DNA of 64,000 nt. Origin: an uncultured Burkholderiales bacterium. GTDB lineage: Bacteria; Pseudomonadota; Gammaproteobacteria; Burkholderiales; Thiobacillaceae. A model generated the notes under the pieces. It searched no databases. It saw only the letters and a list, made by a program, of their open reading frames with translations, and was not told the DNA's origin. The translations under genes and the position numbers were made by a program. The stretch spans positions 1 through 64,000 of the forward strand of contig CALEDT010000042.1 in assembly GCA_937949525.1 (NCBI GenBank). The letters are read 5' to 3'. The first letter of the stretch is position 1; each line of letters starts with the position of its first letter. This document shows, one piece after another, positions 51,992 to 64,000 of this stretch.

Positions 51992-52540
51992 TCAGTCCGG
52001 CGTGGGCAGGCCGAGGGCCAGCCAACCGGCCAGGCCCAGGCCGCGCAGCGTTTCGATGTTGCGCCGGTAGATCGCGTCCGGGTCGGGGAAGTGCGCCAGC
52101 GCGCGCTCCAGGCTGGCTTCGCGGATCAGGTGGATGGTGGGAAACGGCGCGCGGTTGGTGTAGTTGGCGATGTCGTCCGGCGCGCTGTCGGCGAACTGGA
52201 AACGCGGATGGAAGCTGGCCACCTGGATCACGCCTTCCAGGTCATGCTCCAGCACGGCTTCCTCGGCCAGCATCATGAATTCGTTGAAGTCGAGGAAATC
52301 CGGCAGCAGGGTGGGATGGATCAACAGCGTGGTGTCGATCTGCGCGGGATCCGCGTCGGCCAGCAGCAGCAGTTCGCGATCCAGGTCTTCCAGCAGGCCG
52401 TCCAGGTGTCGGGCCTGGCTGACCACGAAGCGCACCTGCTCGTTCAGGTACACCGATTGCGCGAACGGGCACAGGTTGAGGCCGATCACGGCGCGCTCGA
52501 TCCACGACCGGGTGGCGGCGATCACTTCGTCGTTGGTCAT
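51992..52540 (-). CDS. DUF1415 domain-containing protein
   Basis: MTNDEVIAATRSWIERAVIGLNLCPFAQSVYLNEQVRFVVS...HPTLLPDFLDFNEFM; start at 52540 inside a longer ORF. Confidence 0.85.
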   Translation of the reverse strand: MTNDEVIAATRSWIERAVIGLNLCPFAQSVYLNEQVRFVVSQARHLDGLLEDLDRELLLLADADPAQIDTTLLIHPTLLPDFLDFNEFMMLAEEAVLEHDLEGVIQVASFHPRFQFADSAPDDIANYTNRAPFPTIHLIREASLERALAHFPDPDAIYRRNIETLRGLGLAGWLALGLPTPD

Positions 52541-52556
52541 GGCGGTTGCGGTGCGG

Positions 52557-54980
52557 TCAAGCCTGCGCCAGCCGTTCCACGCGCGCCAGCTTGTCCAGCA
52601 CATGGCCGCGACGGGCGCGATGCAGCCGGTACGGCTCCAGCGCCGCGCCGGCGAGCACCAGACTGGCGGCGCGGCCATTGCGGGTCTTGCCCTCGACCTG
52701 CAGGCGCTGGCCGTCGTAGCAGCCCAGCGCGGTGAGCCGTTCTCCGGACTCCAGCTTCATCAACTGCACGCCCTTGCCGCCGGTCAGCGTCTTCATTTCG
52801 TCCAGCGGGAAGCTGAGCATCCGGCCGTTGTCGGCGGCCACCGCCAGCCAGGATGCACCATCCGCCGCCACCGGCGGCAACGGCAGCCGGCCGGCGTCCA
52901 GGGTCAGGAACGCCTTGCCGCCGCGCTGGCGCGACACCAGGTCGGCCAGACGGCACAGGAAGCCATGACCGCCGTCGGACGCCACCAGCCACAGCGTATC
53001 CGGCGCGCCGGACAACGCCTGCACCAGGCGCTCGCCGCGCGCCAGTTCCACCAGGCTGGCCAGCGGCACGCCGTCGCCGCGCCCGCCGGGCAGATCGGCG
53101 ATGCGCACGCTGTAGGCGCGCCCGCCGCTGTCCAGCAACACCAGTGGCCAACCGGTGCGGGTCTCCAGCAGTGCCAGCGGTCCGTCGCCGGCCTTGTACT
53201 GGATGCCAGCGGTATCGATGCCGTGACCGGCGCGCGCACGCAGCCAGCCATTGCGCGAGACGATCACCGTGACCGGCTCGTCCACCACCGCCGCCTCGGC
53301 CCGGGCCAGGCTGACCGGCGATGCCGCCTCGATCAGCGTGCGCCGGGCATCGCCGTACTTGCCGGCATCGGCGCGGATCTCGGCGATCACCAGCCGTTTC
53401 AGTTCGCCTTCGTCGCCCAGTACCTTGACCAGCCCACCCCGCTCGTCGCGCAGCTCGCCCAGTTCCTTTTCGATCTTGATGCCTTCCAGCCGGGCCAGTT
53501 GGCGCAGACGGATTTCCAGAATGTCCTCGGCCTGCGCCTCGCTCAGGCCGAATGCGGCCATCAGCTCGGCCTTGGGATCGTCGGCTTCGCGGATCACGCG
53601 GATCACCGCGTCGATGTTGAGCAGGACCGCCTGACGGCCCTCCAGGATGTGGATGCGGCGGTCGACCGCGGCCAGCCGGTGCCGGCTGCGCCGCCGCACG
53701 GTATCGATGCGGAACGCGGCCCACTCGCGCAGCAGTTCGGCCAGCCCTTTCTGGCCGGGGCGACCGTCGCGGCCGACCACGGTGAGGTTGAGCGGCTGCG
53801 TGGTCTCCAGGCTGGTATGCGCCAGCAGCAGGCGCATGAAGGCATCCACGTCCTGGTTGCGTGAACGCGGCTCCAGCACGATGCGTACCGGCGCTTTTTC
53901 GTCCGATTCGTCGCGCGCCGCTTCCAGCGCCGCCAGCACCGCCGTCTTCAGCGACTTCTGCTCGGGCGTGAGCTCCCTGCGTCCGCTCTTCACCTGCGGA
54001 TTGGCCAGCGCGTCGATCTGCGTGAGCACCTGCGCGGCCGACACGCCCGGCGGCAGTTCGTGCACCACCACGCGCCACTGGCCGCGCGGCAACGCTTCCA
54101 CCGCCCAGCGCGCACGCACGCGCAGGCTGCCGCGCCCGCCGGCATAGGCGGCGAGCACGTCGGCGGCGGGCGAGATGACCTGACCGCCGCCGGGGAAGTC
54201 CGGCCCGGGCAGCACGGCCAGCAGTTCCCCGGTGTCGGCCCGCGGGTGCTCGATCACATGGATGGCGGCGGCCGCCAGCTCGCGCAGATTGTGCGGCGGG
54301 ATCTCCGTGGCCATGCCCACGGCGATGCCCGATGCGCCGTTGGCCAGCAGCATGGGCAGACGCGCCGGCAGCAGGGTCGGCTCCTGGAAGGCGCCGTCGT
54401 AGTTGGGGCGGAAATCGACGGTGCCGGCATCGATCTCCGCCAGCAGTAGTTCCGCCACCGGCGTCAGACGGCTTTCCGTATAGCGCATCGCCGCGGCGCC
54501 GTCGCCATCGCGCGAGCCGAAATTGCCCTGGCCGTCGATCAGCGGATAACGCAGCGTGAACGACTGCGCCATGCGCACCAGCGCGTCGTACACCGACTGG
54601 TCGCCATGCGGGTGCAGCTTGCCGATCACGTCGCCCACCACGCGCGCCGACTTGACGTGCTTGGCGGCGGCGGTCAGGCCCATCTCGCGCATGGCGTACA
54701 AAATGCGGCGCTGCACCGGCTTCATGCCGTCGGCGACGTGCGGCAGCGCACGCCCCAGCACCACGCTCATGGCGTAGGACAGGTAGCAGCGCTCGGCGAA
54801 CGCCGCCAACGGCAGGTAATCGTCCGGCGCCGACGCGTCGCCGCCGCCGGCATGGGGCGGAGTCGGCGGCGGCACGTCTTCCGCCGCAACCGGTGCGCCG
54901 GCGGCGACGGCCTGCACCGATGCGGGCACCGGCTCGCCGGCGAACAGGTCGGCCGTCAGCGGGTCGTCGCGCTGACGCAT
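52557..54980 (-). CDS. parC: DNA topoisomerase IV subunit A
   Basis: [42 protein letters not shown]...[21 protein letters not shown]. Confidence 0.96.
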   Translation of the reverse strand: MRQRDDPLTADLFAGEPVPASVQAVAAGAPVAAEDVPPPTPPHAGGGDASAPDDYLPLAAFAERCYLSYAMSVVLGRALPHVADGMKPVQRRILYAMREMGLTAAAKHVKSARVVGDVIGKLHPHGDQSVYDALVRMAQSFTLRYPLIDGQGNFGSRDGDGAAAMRYTESRLTPVAELLLAEIDAGTVDFRPNYDGAFQEPTLLPARLPMLLANGASGIAVGMATEIPPHNLRELAAAAIHVIEHPRADTGELLAVLPGPDFPGGGQVISPAADVLAAYAGGRGSLRVRARWAVEALPRGQWRVVVHELPPGVSAAQVLTQIDALANPQVKSGRRELTPEQKSLKTAVLAALEAARDESDEKAPVRIVLEPRSRNQDVDAFMRLLLAHTSLETTQPLNLTVVGRDGRPGQKGLAELLREWAAFRIDTVRRRSRHRLAAVDRRIHILEGRQAVLLNIDAVIRVIREADDPKAELMAAFGLSEAQAEDILEIRLRQLARLEGIKIEKELGELRDERGGLVKVLGDEGELKRLVIAEIRADAGKYGDARRTLIEAASPVSLARAEAAVVDEPVTVIVSRNGWLRARAGHGIDTAGIQYKAGDGPLALLETRTGWPLVLLDSGGRAYSVRIADLPGGRGDGVPLASLVELARGERLVQALSGAPDTLWLVASDGGHGFLCRLADLVSRQRGGKAFLTLDAGRLPLPPVAADGASWLAVAADNGRMLSFPLDEMKTLTGGKGVQLMKLESGERLTALGCYDGQRLQVEGKTRNGRAASLVLAGAALEPYRLHRARRGHVLDKLARVERLAQA

Positions 54981-54983
54981 GGA

Positions 54984-55183
54984 CTATTTGGCGATGCCGG
55001 CCTGACGCGCCGCCATGTGCGACTTGGAGCGCGCATGGCAGTCCGCGCATTTCCAGCGCTTGCTGCCGTTGGCGCAACGCACCATGACACCGCCGGCCAC
55101 CGGCTTGGTACGGCTGCAACTGGAACAGAACCGGCGCTCGTCCGTCGCCGGCTTGTCGGCCATGTGTTCGGTGGTTTCGCTGC

Positions 55184-55187
<4 letters not shown>
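54984..55187 (-). CDS. Small zinc-ribbon protein encoded between parE and parC
   Basis: 67 aa MSSETTEHMADKPATDERRFCSSCSRTKPVAGGVMVRCANGSKRWKCADCHARSKSHMAARQAGIAK. CxxC...CxxC; ATGA overlap with the parE stop. Confidence 0.8.
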
Positions 55188-57151
<1,964 letters not shown>

Positions 57152-57366
57152 GCGGGAGGCAATACTGCAGGCGGGGGGTGATGCCGGGCGAAGTGCGAAT
57201 TGTGCCGCATTGCGCGCAGGATTGCAGTGCGCTCGGCGGCCGGACGGACGCGGCGATCGCACACAAGCGGGAACATCGTGGTTTCTTGCCGACGGTCAAG
57301 CGCCCCGGTCAAGCCCGCTGCCATCGCGGCCGATATGATCTGATCACCGTTCCCCGTGCCGCGTCG

Positions 57367-59916
57367 ATGAAACTCAAACACAAGATATGGTTGCTGCTGG
57401 GCGCATTGATCGGCGTCGTACTGGCCATCGACCTGGTGTTCAGCTACCGCCTGCTCAGGGCCGAGACGCGCGCCGAACTGGAATACGACGCCAAAGCCAT
57501 CTACGGCTTCATGATGGCCACGCGCCGGATCTACCAAAAGCAGTTCCTGGCCAGCGGCCTGCCGGTCAACGACGACACCATCGGCTTCCTGCCGGCGCAC
57601 TCGTTCTCGCGCATCTCGCGTGAGTTCGCCAACTGGAACAGCAGCGGCATCGTGTTCAACAACGTCACCGACCAGCCGCGCAACCCAGGCAACCAGGCGG
57701 ACCGGTTCGAACTGGAGGACATGGACTGGTTCCGCGCCAATCCAGGGGCGACCGAACGCCTGCGCGACATCGTCACCGCCGACGGAGTCGGCTATCTGCA
57801 ATTCACCGCGCCGATCCGCATCGAGCCCTACTGCCTGACCTGCCATGGCCGGCGCGAGGAAGCACCCCCCAGCATCCGCGAGCGCTATGACACGGCCTAC
57901 GACTATCAGGTGGGCGACATGCGCGGCGTGGTCAGTATCCGCATGCCCACCGCCAAGTTCGACGAACGCCTGCTGCGACTTTGGAGCGTGCAGGTGGGCA
58001 AATCGCTGATCGGTTATGCCCTGCTGTTCCTGGTGCTCGGCCTGATCCTCGACCGTCTGGTGCTGCGCCGGGTGTCGCGCCTGCGCGAGGGGGTGGGCCG
58101 CATCTCCGATGGTGACTACGGCGCGCGCGTGCCGGTCGACGCTTCCGGCGCGCGGCGCGACGAACTGTGCGGACTGGCCGACGCGTTCAATCACATGGTC
58201 GATGAACTGCAGGCACGCGGGCGTGAGCTGTACAAGCTGACCCAGGCGGTGGAGCAGAGCCCGGCCAGCGTGGTGATCACCGATCTGCATGGTTGCATCG
58301 AGTATGTCAATGAAGCCTGCGTGCGCCACACGGGTTATGCCCGCGATGAACTGATCGGCGCCAACCCGCGCCTGCTGAAGTCCGGCAAGACCCCGCCGGA
58401 TACCTATGACACCCTGTGGCGCGCGCTGACCCGCGGCGAGCAATGGCAGGGCGAGTTCATCAACCGGCGCAAGAGCGGCGAGGAATACGTCGAATGGGCC
58501 ATCGTCGCGCCGGTGCGCGACGCCGGCGGCGCCGTCACCCATTATCTCGCGGTCAAGCAGGACATCACCGACAAGAAGCGCGCCGAGGCCGAAATCCACA
58601 ACCTGGCGTTCTACGACCCGCTGACCGGCCTGCCCAACCGCCGCCTGCTGCTGGACCGCCTCAACCACGCGCTGGCGTCCGCCGAGCGCTCCCGTTCCCA
58701 CGGCGCGCTGCTGATGCTCGATCTGGACAACTTCAAGTTCCTCAACGATGCCCGCGGCCATGACGTCGGCGACCAACTATTGCGCGAGGTGGCGCGCCGC
58801 CTGGCCGGCCAGGTGCGTCAGGAAGACACCGTGGCCCGGCTGGGCGGCGACGAGTTCGTGGTGGTGCTGGAGAACCTGGGGGTGGACGAGGCTCAGGCAG
58901 CGCGGCAGGCGGAGGCGATCGCCGAGAAGATGCAGCGCGCGGTCGCCCAGCCGTGCGGTCTGAGCGGGCTGGAAGGCACGCACGTGGCCACCGCCAGCAT
59001 CGGCGTGACGTTGTTCCGCGGCCTCGAAGCCGGCACCGAAACCCTGCTCAAACAGGCCGATGTCGCCTTGTACCAGGCCAAGGATGCCGGGCGCGACCGG
59101 CTACGTTTCTTCAGCCAGGCCATGCAGGCCGCCATCGACGTGCGCGCGGCGCTGGAAGGCGCGTTGCGTCAGGCCATCGCGCGCGAGGAACTGCAACTGC
59201 ACTACCAGGGCCAGTTCGACGAGGCCGGCCGGCTGATCGGCGCCGAGGCGCTGCTGCGCTGGACTTGCCCCGGTATCGGCCCGGTGTCGCCGGCGCGCTT
59301 CGTGCCGCTGGCCGAGGAAACCGGACTGATCCTGCCACTCGGCCAATGGGTGATCCGGCGTGCCTGCACCCAGTTGCGCGCCTGGTCGGAACAGCCGCAT
59401 CGGCGCCATCTGCAATTGGCCATCAATGTCAGCGCGCGCCAGTTTCACCAGGCCGACTTCGTGCGCGGCGTCGCGGACTGTCTGCAACGTGCCGCCATCG
59501 ACCCTTCCCGCCTGAAGCTGGAGCTGACCGAAAGCGTGGTGCTGGAGAACATCGAGGACGTGATCCAGCGCATGCAGGCACTCAAGGCCCTGGGCGTGCG
59601 CTTCTCGCTGGACGATTTCGGCACCGGCTATTCCTCGCTGTCCTATCTGAAGCGCCTGCCGCTGGATCAGGTGAAGATCGACCAGTCCTTCGTGCGCGAT
59701 CTGGCCGAAGACAACGACGACGCCGCCATCATCCGCGCCATCCTGGCGATGAGCGCCTCGCTGGGACTGGATGTCATCGCCGAGGGCGTGGAGACGCCGG
59801 CGCAATACGAGTTCCTGCGCGCCAACGGCTGCCGCGCGTTCCAGGGCTATCTGTTCGGCCAGCCGGCGCCGATCGATGCCTGGGACGGCATCTACCCGCC
59901 CGCAGCGGACTGCTGA
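57367..59916 (+). CDS. DUF3365 heme sensor - HAMP - PAS - GGDEF - EAL protein
   Basis: YCLTCHGRREEAPPSIRERYDTAYDYQVGDMRGVVSIRMP, TM and HAMP, PAS (VVITDLHGCIEYVNEA), GGDEF (RLGGDEFVVVLEN), EAL (AEALLRW; DDFGTGYSSLSYLKRLPLDQVKIDQSFV). Confidence 0.93.
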   Translation: MKLKHKIWLLLGALIGVVLAIDLVFSYRLLRAETRAELEYDAKAIYGFMMATRRIYQKQFLASGLPVNDDTIGFLPAHSFSRISREFANWNSSGIVFNNVTDQPRNPGNQADRFELEDMDWFRANPGATERLRDIVTADGVGYLQFTAPIRIEPYCLTCHGRREEAPPSIRERYDTAYDYQVGDMRGVVSIRMPTAKFDERLLRLWSVQVGKSLIGYALLFLVLGLILDRLVLRRVSRLREGVGRISDGDYGARVPVDASGARRDELCGLADAFNHMVDELQARGRELYKLTQAVEQSPASVVITDLHGCIEYVNEACVRHTGYARDELIGANPRLLKSGKTPPDTYDTLWRALTRGEQWQGEFINRRKSGEEYVEWAIVAPVRDAGGAVTHYLAVKQDITDKKRAEAEIHNLAFYDPLTGLPNRRLLLDRLNHALASAERSRSHGALLMLDLDNFKFLNDARGHDVGDQLLREVARRLAGQVRQEDTVARLGGDEFVVVLENLGVDEAQAARQAEAIAEKMQRAVAQPCGLSGLEGTHVATASIGVTLFRGLEAGTETLLKQADVALYQAKDAGRDRLRFFSQAMQAAIDVRAALEGALRQAIAREELQLHYQGQFDEAGRLIGAEALLRWTCPGIGPVSPARFVPLAEETGLILPLGQWVIRRACTQLRAWSEQPHRRHLQLAINVSARQFHQADFVRGVADCLQRAAIDPSRLKLELTESVVLENIEDVIQRMQALKALGVRFSLDDFGTGYSSLSYLKRLPLDQVKIDQSFVRDLAEDNDDAAIIRAILAMSASLGLDVIAEGVETPAQYEFLRANGCRAFQGYLFGQPAPIDAWDGIYPPAADC

Positions 59917-59958
59917 CCCGCCGTACCCGCCGTCGGCGATTGCGCGCAGAATGGGTCC

Positions 59959-60939
59959 ATGGCCATACCGTTCCTGCCACACCGGACGCGGGCCGACGCC
60001 CCCCGCCTGCCCCCCTTCTTGCCCTGGCGTCCGCCCGCACGCCAATCCGGGCCGGTGCATCTGGGCGCGCGTCAGCTCTACATCCTGCCCACCGGCGCCG
60101 GCGTGGCCTACGGCCTCATGCTCGCCGGGCTGCTGCTCGGCGCGATCAACTACGGGCTGAGCCTGGCTTACCTGTTCACGTTCTGGTTCGCCGCGCTGGG
60201 CGTGGTGGGCATGCTGCACACCCAGCGCAATCTGTCCGGCCTGGTCGTGCGGGCGGGCACGGCGACGCCGGTGTTCGCCGGCGAGACCGCGCTGTTTCCG
60301 CTGTTGCTCGACAACCCCGGCCGAACGGCGCGCCGGCGCGTGACGCTGCGTCACCCGGCTGGCGGCATCGAGCCGGTCGATGTCCCCGCGGCCGGCGGCG
60401 CGCGTCTGCAACTGGCCGTGCCCGCGCCGCGGCGCGGCTGGCTGGCACCCGGTCGTTTCGCCGTGCTGTCGGTGTACCCGCTCGGGCTGTTTCGCTGCTG
60501 GTGCGTACTGGAGCTCGATTGGGGGGTGTGGGTGTATCCCGCGCCGGCGCGCGACACCCTGCCTCTGCCGGCATCACGCGACAGTGCCGATGCCGACGGT
60601 TCCGGCGGCGTGGAGGGCGATGATTTCGCCGGCCTGCGCACGTACGTGCCGGGCGACTCCAGCCGCCGCATTGCCTGGAAGACCGTGGCGCGAGGGCAAG
60701 CGCCGCTGACCAAACGCTTCGCTGGCGGCGGCACGCGCGCGATCTGGCTGGACTGGATCAGCGCGCCGGAACGCGACGCCGAAGCGCGTCTGTCCCGCCT
60801 GACGCGCTGGGTGCTCGACGCCGACGCCGCCGGACGCGCCTATGGCCTGCGTCTGCCCGGCCAGGAAATCGCGCCTGGCACCGGCGATGTCCACCTGCGC
60901 CGGTGTCTGGAGGCGCTGGCTCGCCATGAACCGCGTTGA
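59959..60939 (+). CDS. DUF58 domain-containing protein
   Basis: GVEGDDFAGLRTYVPGDSSRRIAWKTVARGQAPLTKRF; two N-terminal TM segments. Confidence 0.88.
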   Translation: MAIPFLPHRTRADAPRLPPFLPWRPPARQSGPVHLGARQLYILPTGAGVAYGLMLAGLLLGAINYGLSLAYLFTFWFAALGVVGMLHTQRNLSGLVVRAGTATPVFAGETALFPLLLDNPGRTARRRVTLRHPAGGIEPVDVPAAGGARLQLAVPAPRRGWLAPGRFAVLSVYPLGLFRCWCVLELDWGVWVYPAPARDTLPLPASRDSADADGSGGVEGDDFAGLRTYVPGDSSRRIAWKTVARGQAPLTKRFAGGGTRAIWLDWISAPERDAEARLSRLTRWVLDADAAGRAYGLRLPGQEIAPGTGDVHLRRCLEALARHEPR

Positions 60940-62932
60940 AACCATCGCCCCCGCGCTGGCTACCGGCCATGGCCGGAAATGGTCGCCGCTGCTGGCGCGG
61001 CTGTGGCTGCTGCTGCCGCTGGCCATGGTGGTCGCGCCGCACGCCCGCCATCTGCCGACGTGGCTCAGTGCGGCCTGGCTGGCGTGCGCGCTGGCCAGTC
61101 TGGGCGCGGTCTGGCGCGGACGCGTCTGGCCGGCATGGATCAAGCTGCCGCTGGCGTTGGCCGGCGTGCTGGGCGTGCTGCTGCACTACGGCACCGTGAT
61201 CGGGCCGAGCGGCGGCGTCGCGCTGCTGGTGTTCCTGAGCGGCGTGAAACTGCTGGAACTGTCCGGTGCACGCGACCGCATCGGCTTGCTGTTCGTCGCC
61301 TGCTTCCTGCTGGTGGCGCATTTCCTCGAAGCCCAGAGTCTGCCCACTGCGCTGTACATGGCGCTGGCCGCGCTGGCCGTGACCGCCGGCCTGGTCGCCG
61401 AGCAACGGGCGGTGCCGCAGCCGGCCGACACCGTGCTGTCGGCCGGTCGTCTGCTGCTGCAGGCGCTGCCGCTGGCCCTGCTGCTGTTCCTGCTGTTTCC
61501 GCGCTTGCCCGGGCCGTTGTGGGGCCTGCCGCAGCAGCGTGTGGCCACCACCGGCCTGTCGGAGCGCATGAGCCCGGGCGACATCGGCCAGTTGGCACGC
61601 TCGGATGCCATCGCGCTGCGTGCCGAGTTCACCGGCGCCCAGCCGGACGGCCGCCAGCTCTACTGGCGCGGACCGGTACTGTGGGACTACGACGGGCGTG
61701 TCTGGCAGACCACCCCGCCATCGCCCGCCACGGGCCTCAGTGCCATCGGCCTGGGCACCACGACCCGTTACGTCGTCACGCTGGAACCGCACCAGCAGCA
61801 CTGGCTGCTGCTGTTGGGACTGCCGGCCCGTCTGCCCCTGGTCGACAGCACATTGGACGGCGACCTGCGCTGGCTGACGCGACAGCCGGTGCGTGAACGC
61901 CTGCGCTACGAGGTCGAGGCGTGGCTGGATTTCCGCCTGCAACCGGACCTGCCGCCCGCACAGCGTGCGCGCGCCCTGGCTCTGCCCGCCGGCAATCCAC
62001 GCAGCGTCGCGCTGGCACGGCAGTGGGCCGGCCAACATGACGACGGCCGCGCCCTGGTCGGGCGGGCGCTGGATCACTTCCACCGTCAGGATTTCCATTA
62101 CACCCTGCAACCGCCACTGCTGGGCGCCGACGCGGTGGACGCGTTCCTGTTCGATACCCGGCGTGGCTTCTGCGAGCACTATGCCGGCGCATTCGTATTC
62201 CTGATGCGTGCGGCAGGCGTGCCGGCGCGGGTGGTGACCGGCTATCAGGGCGGCGAGCTGAACCCGCTGGGCGGTTACTGGATCGTGCGCCAGCGTGACG
62301 CCCATGCGTGGGCGGAAGTGTGGCTGCCGGGCCAGGGCTGGGTACGGGTCGACCCCACGGCGGCGGTGGCGCCGGAGCGCATCGAACGCGGCATCGACGC
62401 CGCATTGCCATCGGCCGAGCGGCCCGCGCCGCTGTTGCGTCTCGGCGATGCCTGGCTACGGCCCGTGCGGCTTACCTGGGATATGCTCAACAATCAATGG
62501 AACCAGTGGGTGCTGGGTTACGACCAGGCCCGTCAGCGCTCGCTGATGCAGCGGGTGAGCCCGCATCTCGCCGACTGGCGCGCCATGGTATCGGCACTGG
62601 CGCTGGGCGGCGCCCTGCTGCTCGCGCTGCTGGCAACAGCGCTGTGGTGGCGTCATGGCGGCGGCGCGCGCAAGGATGCCGCCTGGCATGCGTATCGCCG
62701 TTTCCGCCGCCGGCTGGCGCGTTGTGGTGTCGCCGAAGACGCCACCGAGGCGCCGGAAGACTATCTGCGTCGGGTGGTCCGGCTGCATCCGCAGTCGGCG
62801 AAGGCGGCGGAGAGCATCACACGCGCCTATCTGGCGGCCCGCTACGGCCGACCGGATACGCGCGCACTGCCGCGCCTGCTGGCCGAAGTGGCGCGTTTCA
62901 GGCCGCACCCGGGACGTACCCGCCAGCGATAG
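60926..62932 (+). CDS. TgpA-like transglutaminase (DUF3488 - transglutaminase core - DUF4129)
   Basis: Multi-TM N-terminus; transglutaminase motif RRGFCEHYAGAFVFLMRAAGVPARVVTGYQGGELN...DAHAWAEVWLPGQGWVRVDPTAAVAP; overlaps the DUF58 gene by 14 bp. Confidence 0.92.
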   Translation: MNRVETIAPALATGHGRKWSPLLARLWLLLPLAMVVAPHARHLPTWLSAAWLACALASLGAVWRGRVWPAWIKLPLALAGVLGVLLHYGTVIGPSGGVALLVFLSGVKLLELSGARDRIGLLFVACFLLVAHFLEAQSLPTALYMALAALAVTAGLVAEQRAVPQPADTVLSAGRLLLQALPLALLLFLLFPRLPGPLWGLPQQRVATTGLSERMSPGDIGQLARSDAIALRAEFTGAQPDGRQLYWRGPVLWDYDGRVWQTTPPSPATGLSAIGLGTTTRYVVTLEPHQQHWLLLLGLPARLPLVDSTLDGDLRWLTRQPVRERLRYEVEAWLDFRLQPDLPPAQRARALALPAGNPRSVALARQWAGQHDDGRALVGRALDHFHRQDFHYTLQPPLLGADAVDAFLFDTRRGFCEHYAGAFVFLMRAAGVPARVVTGYQGGELNPLGGYWIVRQRDAHAWAEVWLPGQGWVRVDPTAAVAPERIERGIDAALPSAERPAPLLRLGDAWLRPVRLTWDMLNNQWNQWVLGYDQARQRSLMQRVSPHLADWRAMVSALALGGALLLALLATALWWRHGGGARKDAAWHAYRRFRRRLARCGVAEDATEAPEDYLRRVVRLHPQSAKAAESITRAYLAARYGRPDTRALPRLLAEVARFRPHPGRTRQR

Positions 62933-63020
62933 CCGTCCGGCAACCTGGCGCGCCCTTCTAATTCCGCCGCGACGCGCGTATTCTGTTCGACGCCATTGCC
63001 TTCGCCCAAGGGATTCCCCC

Positions 63021-63476
63021 ATGCCTCATCGTGCCGCCGCGCTGTTGCTGCTCGCCCTCGCCGTGCCCTCGTTCGCGCAGGCGCCGGCCTTCCACCAGAC
63101 CGACAAGCGCCTGCCGATCACGCTGACGCCGGTGGAACGCAACCAGACGCTGTACGAGATGCGCGAATTCCTGCACGGTTTCCACAACATCCATCTGGGG
63201 CTGGCCAACGGCGACATGCGCCTGGTGGCGCTGACGGCGCGCACCATGGCGCCCTTCCTCGACCGGCTGCCGGAGAGCATGCGCGAACGCACGCCGGAAG
63301 AGTTCGTGCAGATCGCCATCGCGCTGCGCGAGTCGCTCGAAGCGCTGGCGCGCAGCGCGGAGACGAGTGGGGACGTGCAGGAAATCCACGGCCACCTGGC
63401 CGAAGTGGTGACCTACTGCTCCGGCTGTCACGACACCTTCCGTCTGCAGGCCACGCCGCCGCGCGCGCGCCGCTGA
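63021..63476 (+). CDS. Exported cytochrome c'-like protein
   Basis: Signal peptide, helical body, C-terminal CSGCHDTFR heme motif. Confidence 0.72.
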   Translation: MPHRAAALLLLALAVPSFAQAPAFHQTDKRLPITLTPVERNQTLYEMREFLHGFHNIHLGLANGDMRLVALTARTMAPFLDRLPESMRERTPEEFVQIAIALRESLEALARSAETSGDVQEIHGHLAEVVTYCSGCHDTFRLQATPPRARR

Positions 63477-63488
63477 GCGCGACGGCGG

Positions 63489-64000
63489 TCAGAACAGGGT
63501 GCGCTCGCTGCCGGCGTCGCGCATCAGTTCCAGACCGTTGCCGATGTCGTCCAGCGTATTGCGCTTCAGGCCCTTCAGCATCAGACGCAGTTCGTTGGCC
63601 GAGTCGGCGTAGCGCAGCGCCACCTCCGGCTCCACCAGATCGCGCCCAACCAGGTCGCACAGCGACTGATCGAAGGTACACATGCCGAAATCGCGCGAGC
63701 GCGCCATCAGCTCCTTGATCTCGCCCACCTTGCCGGCCAGGATCAGGTCGGATATCAGCGGCGTATTGACCAGCACCTCGATCGCCACCTGACGCCCGCC
63801 GCCCTTCTTGGGCAGCAGCCGCTGCGAAATCACCGCCTTCAGGTTGAGCGACAGATCCATCAGCAACTGCTGACGCCGGTCCGCCGGGAAGAAGTTGATG
63901 ATGCGGTCCAGCGCCTGGTTGGCGTTGTTGGCATGCAGCGTGGCCAGGCACAGATGGCCGGTCTCGGCGAAGGCGATGGCGTAGTCCATGGTGTCCCGAT
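63489..64000 (-). CDS. pilU: Type IV pilus retraction ATPase PilU/PilT family (partial; 5' end beyond window)
   Basis: AETGHLCLATLHANNANQALDRIINFFPADRRQQLLMDLSLNLKAVISQRLLPKKGGGRQVAIEVLVNTPLISDLI. Confidence 0.88.
   Translation of the reverse strand, partial: RDTMDYAIAFAETGHLCLATLHANNANQALDRIINFFPADRRQQLLMDLSLNLKAVISQRLLPKKGGGRQVAIEVLVNTPLISDLILAGKVGEIKELMARSRDFGMCTFDQSLCDLVGRDLVEPEVALRYADSANELRLMLKGLKRNTLDDIGNGLELMRDAGSERTLF

Noticed and set aside
52537-55119. 860-aa - ORF overlapping parC in another frame
   Set aside because: Arg/Gly/Ala-rich frame-shifted translation; parC in 52557..54980 is clearly the true frame.

Overview
The window is a 64 kb high-GC proteobacterial chromosome segment, probably beta- or gammaproteobacterial. 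I infer this from EarP/EF-P, the aceE-aceF-lpdA operon, PpsR, RlhA, TopoIV/gyrase and PilU; no 16S rRNA is present to confirm it. Nearly all of it is densely packed housekeeping or metabolic coding sequence. The clearest accessory element is at the left edge: a chromosomal integron with an intact intI, an attI region, one complete gene cassette (DUF2200-like ORF) and a 60-bp attC whose hairpin, including two single extrahelical bases, can be read directly. A second cassette appears to start off the left edge. Next to it is a co-oriented redox/possible sulfur cluster: SQR-like flavoprotein, truncated globin, DUF302 with a PCGCC motif, N-terminally truncated rhodanese, heme DUF3365 lipoprotein and TDT/SLAC1 channel. 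Other points of interest: three separate proteins with a c-type heme DUF3365-like domain feeding different outputs; a GIDE-domain membrane protein carrying a canonical EF-hand loop beside lemA; a zinc-ribbon ORF translationally coupled between parE and parC; an apparently orphan MlaF-like ATPase with an H-loop His-to-Tyr change; a perfect 12-bp inverted repeat upstream of the aceE promoter; and a secreted M91/NleD-like HEXXH protein. I saw no CRISPR array, rRNA, tRNA or prophage. Database identities are recalled family patterns, not search results.
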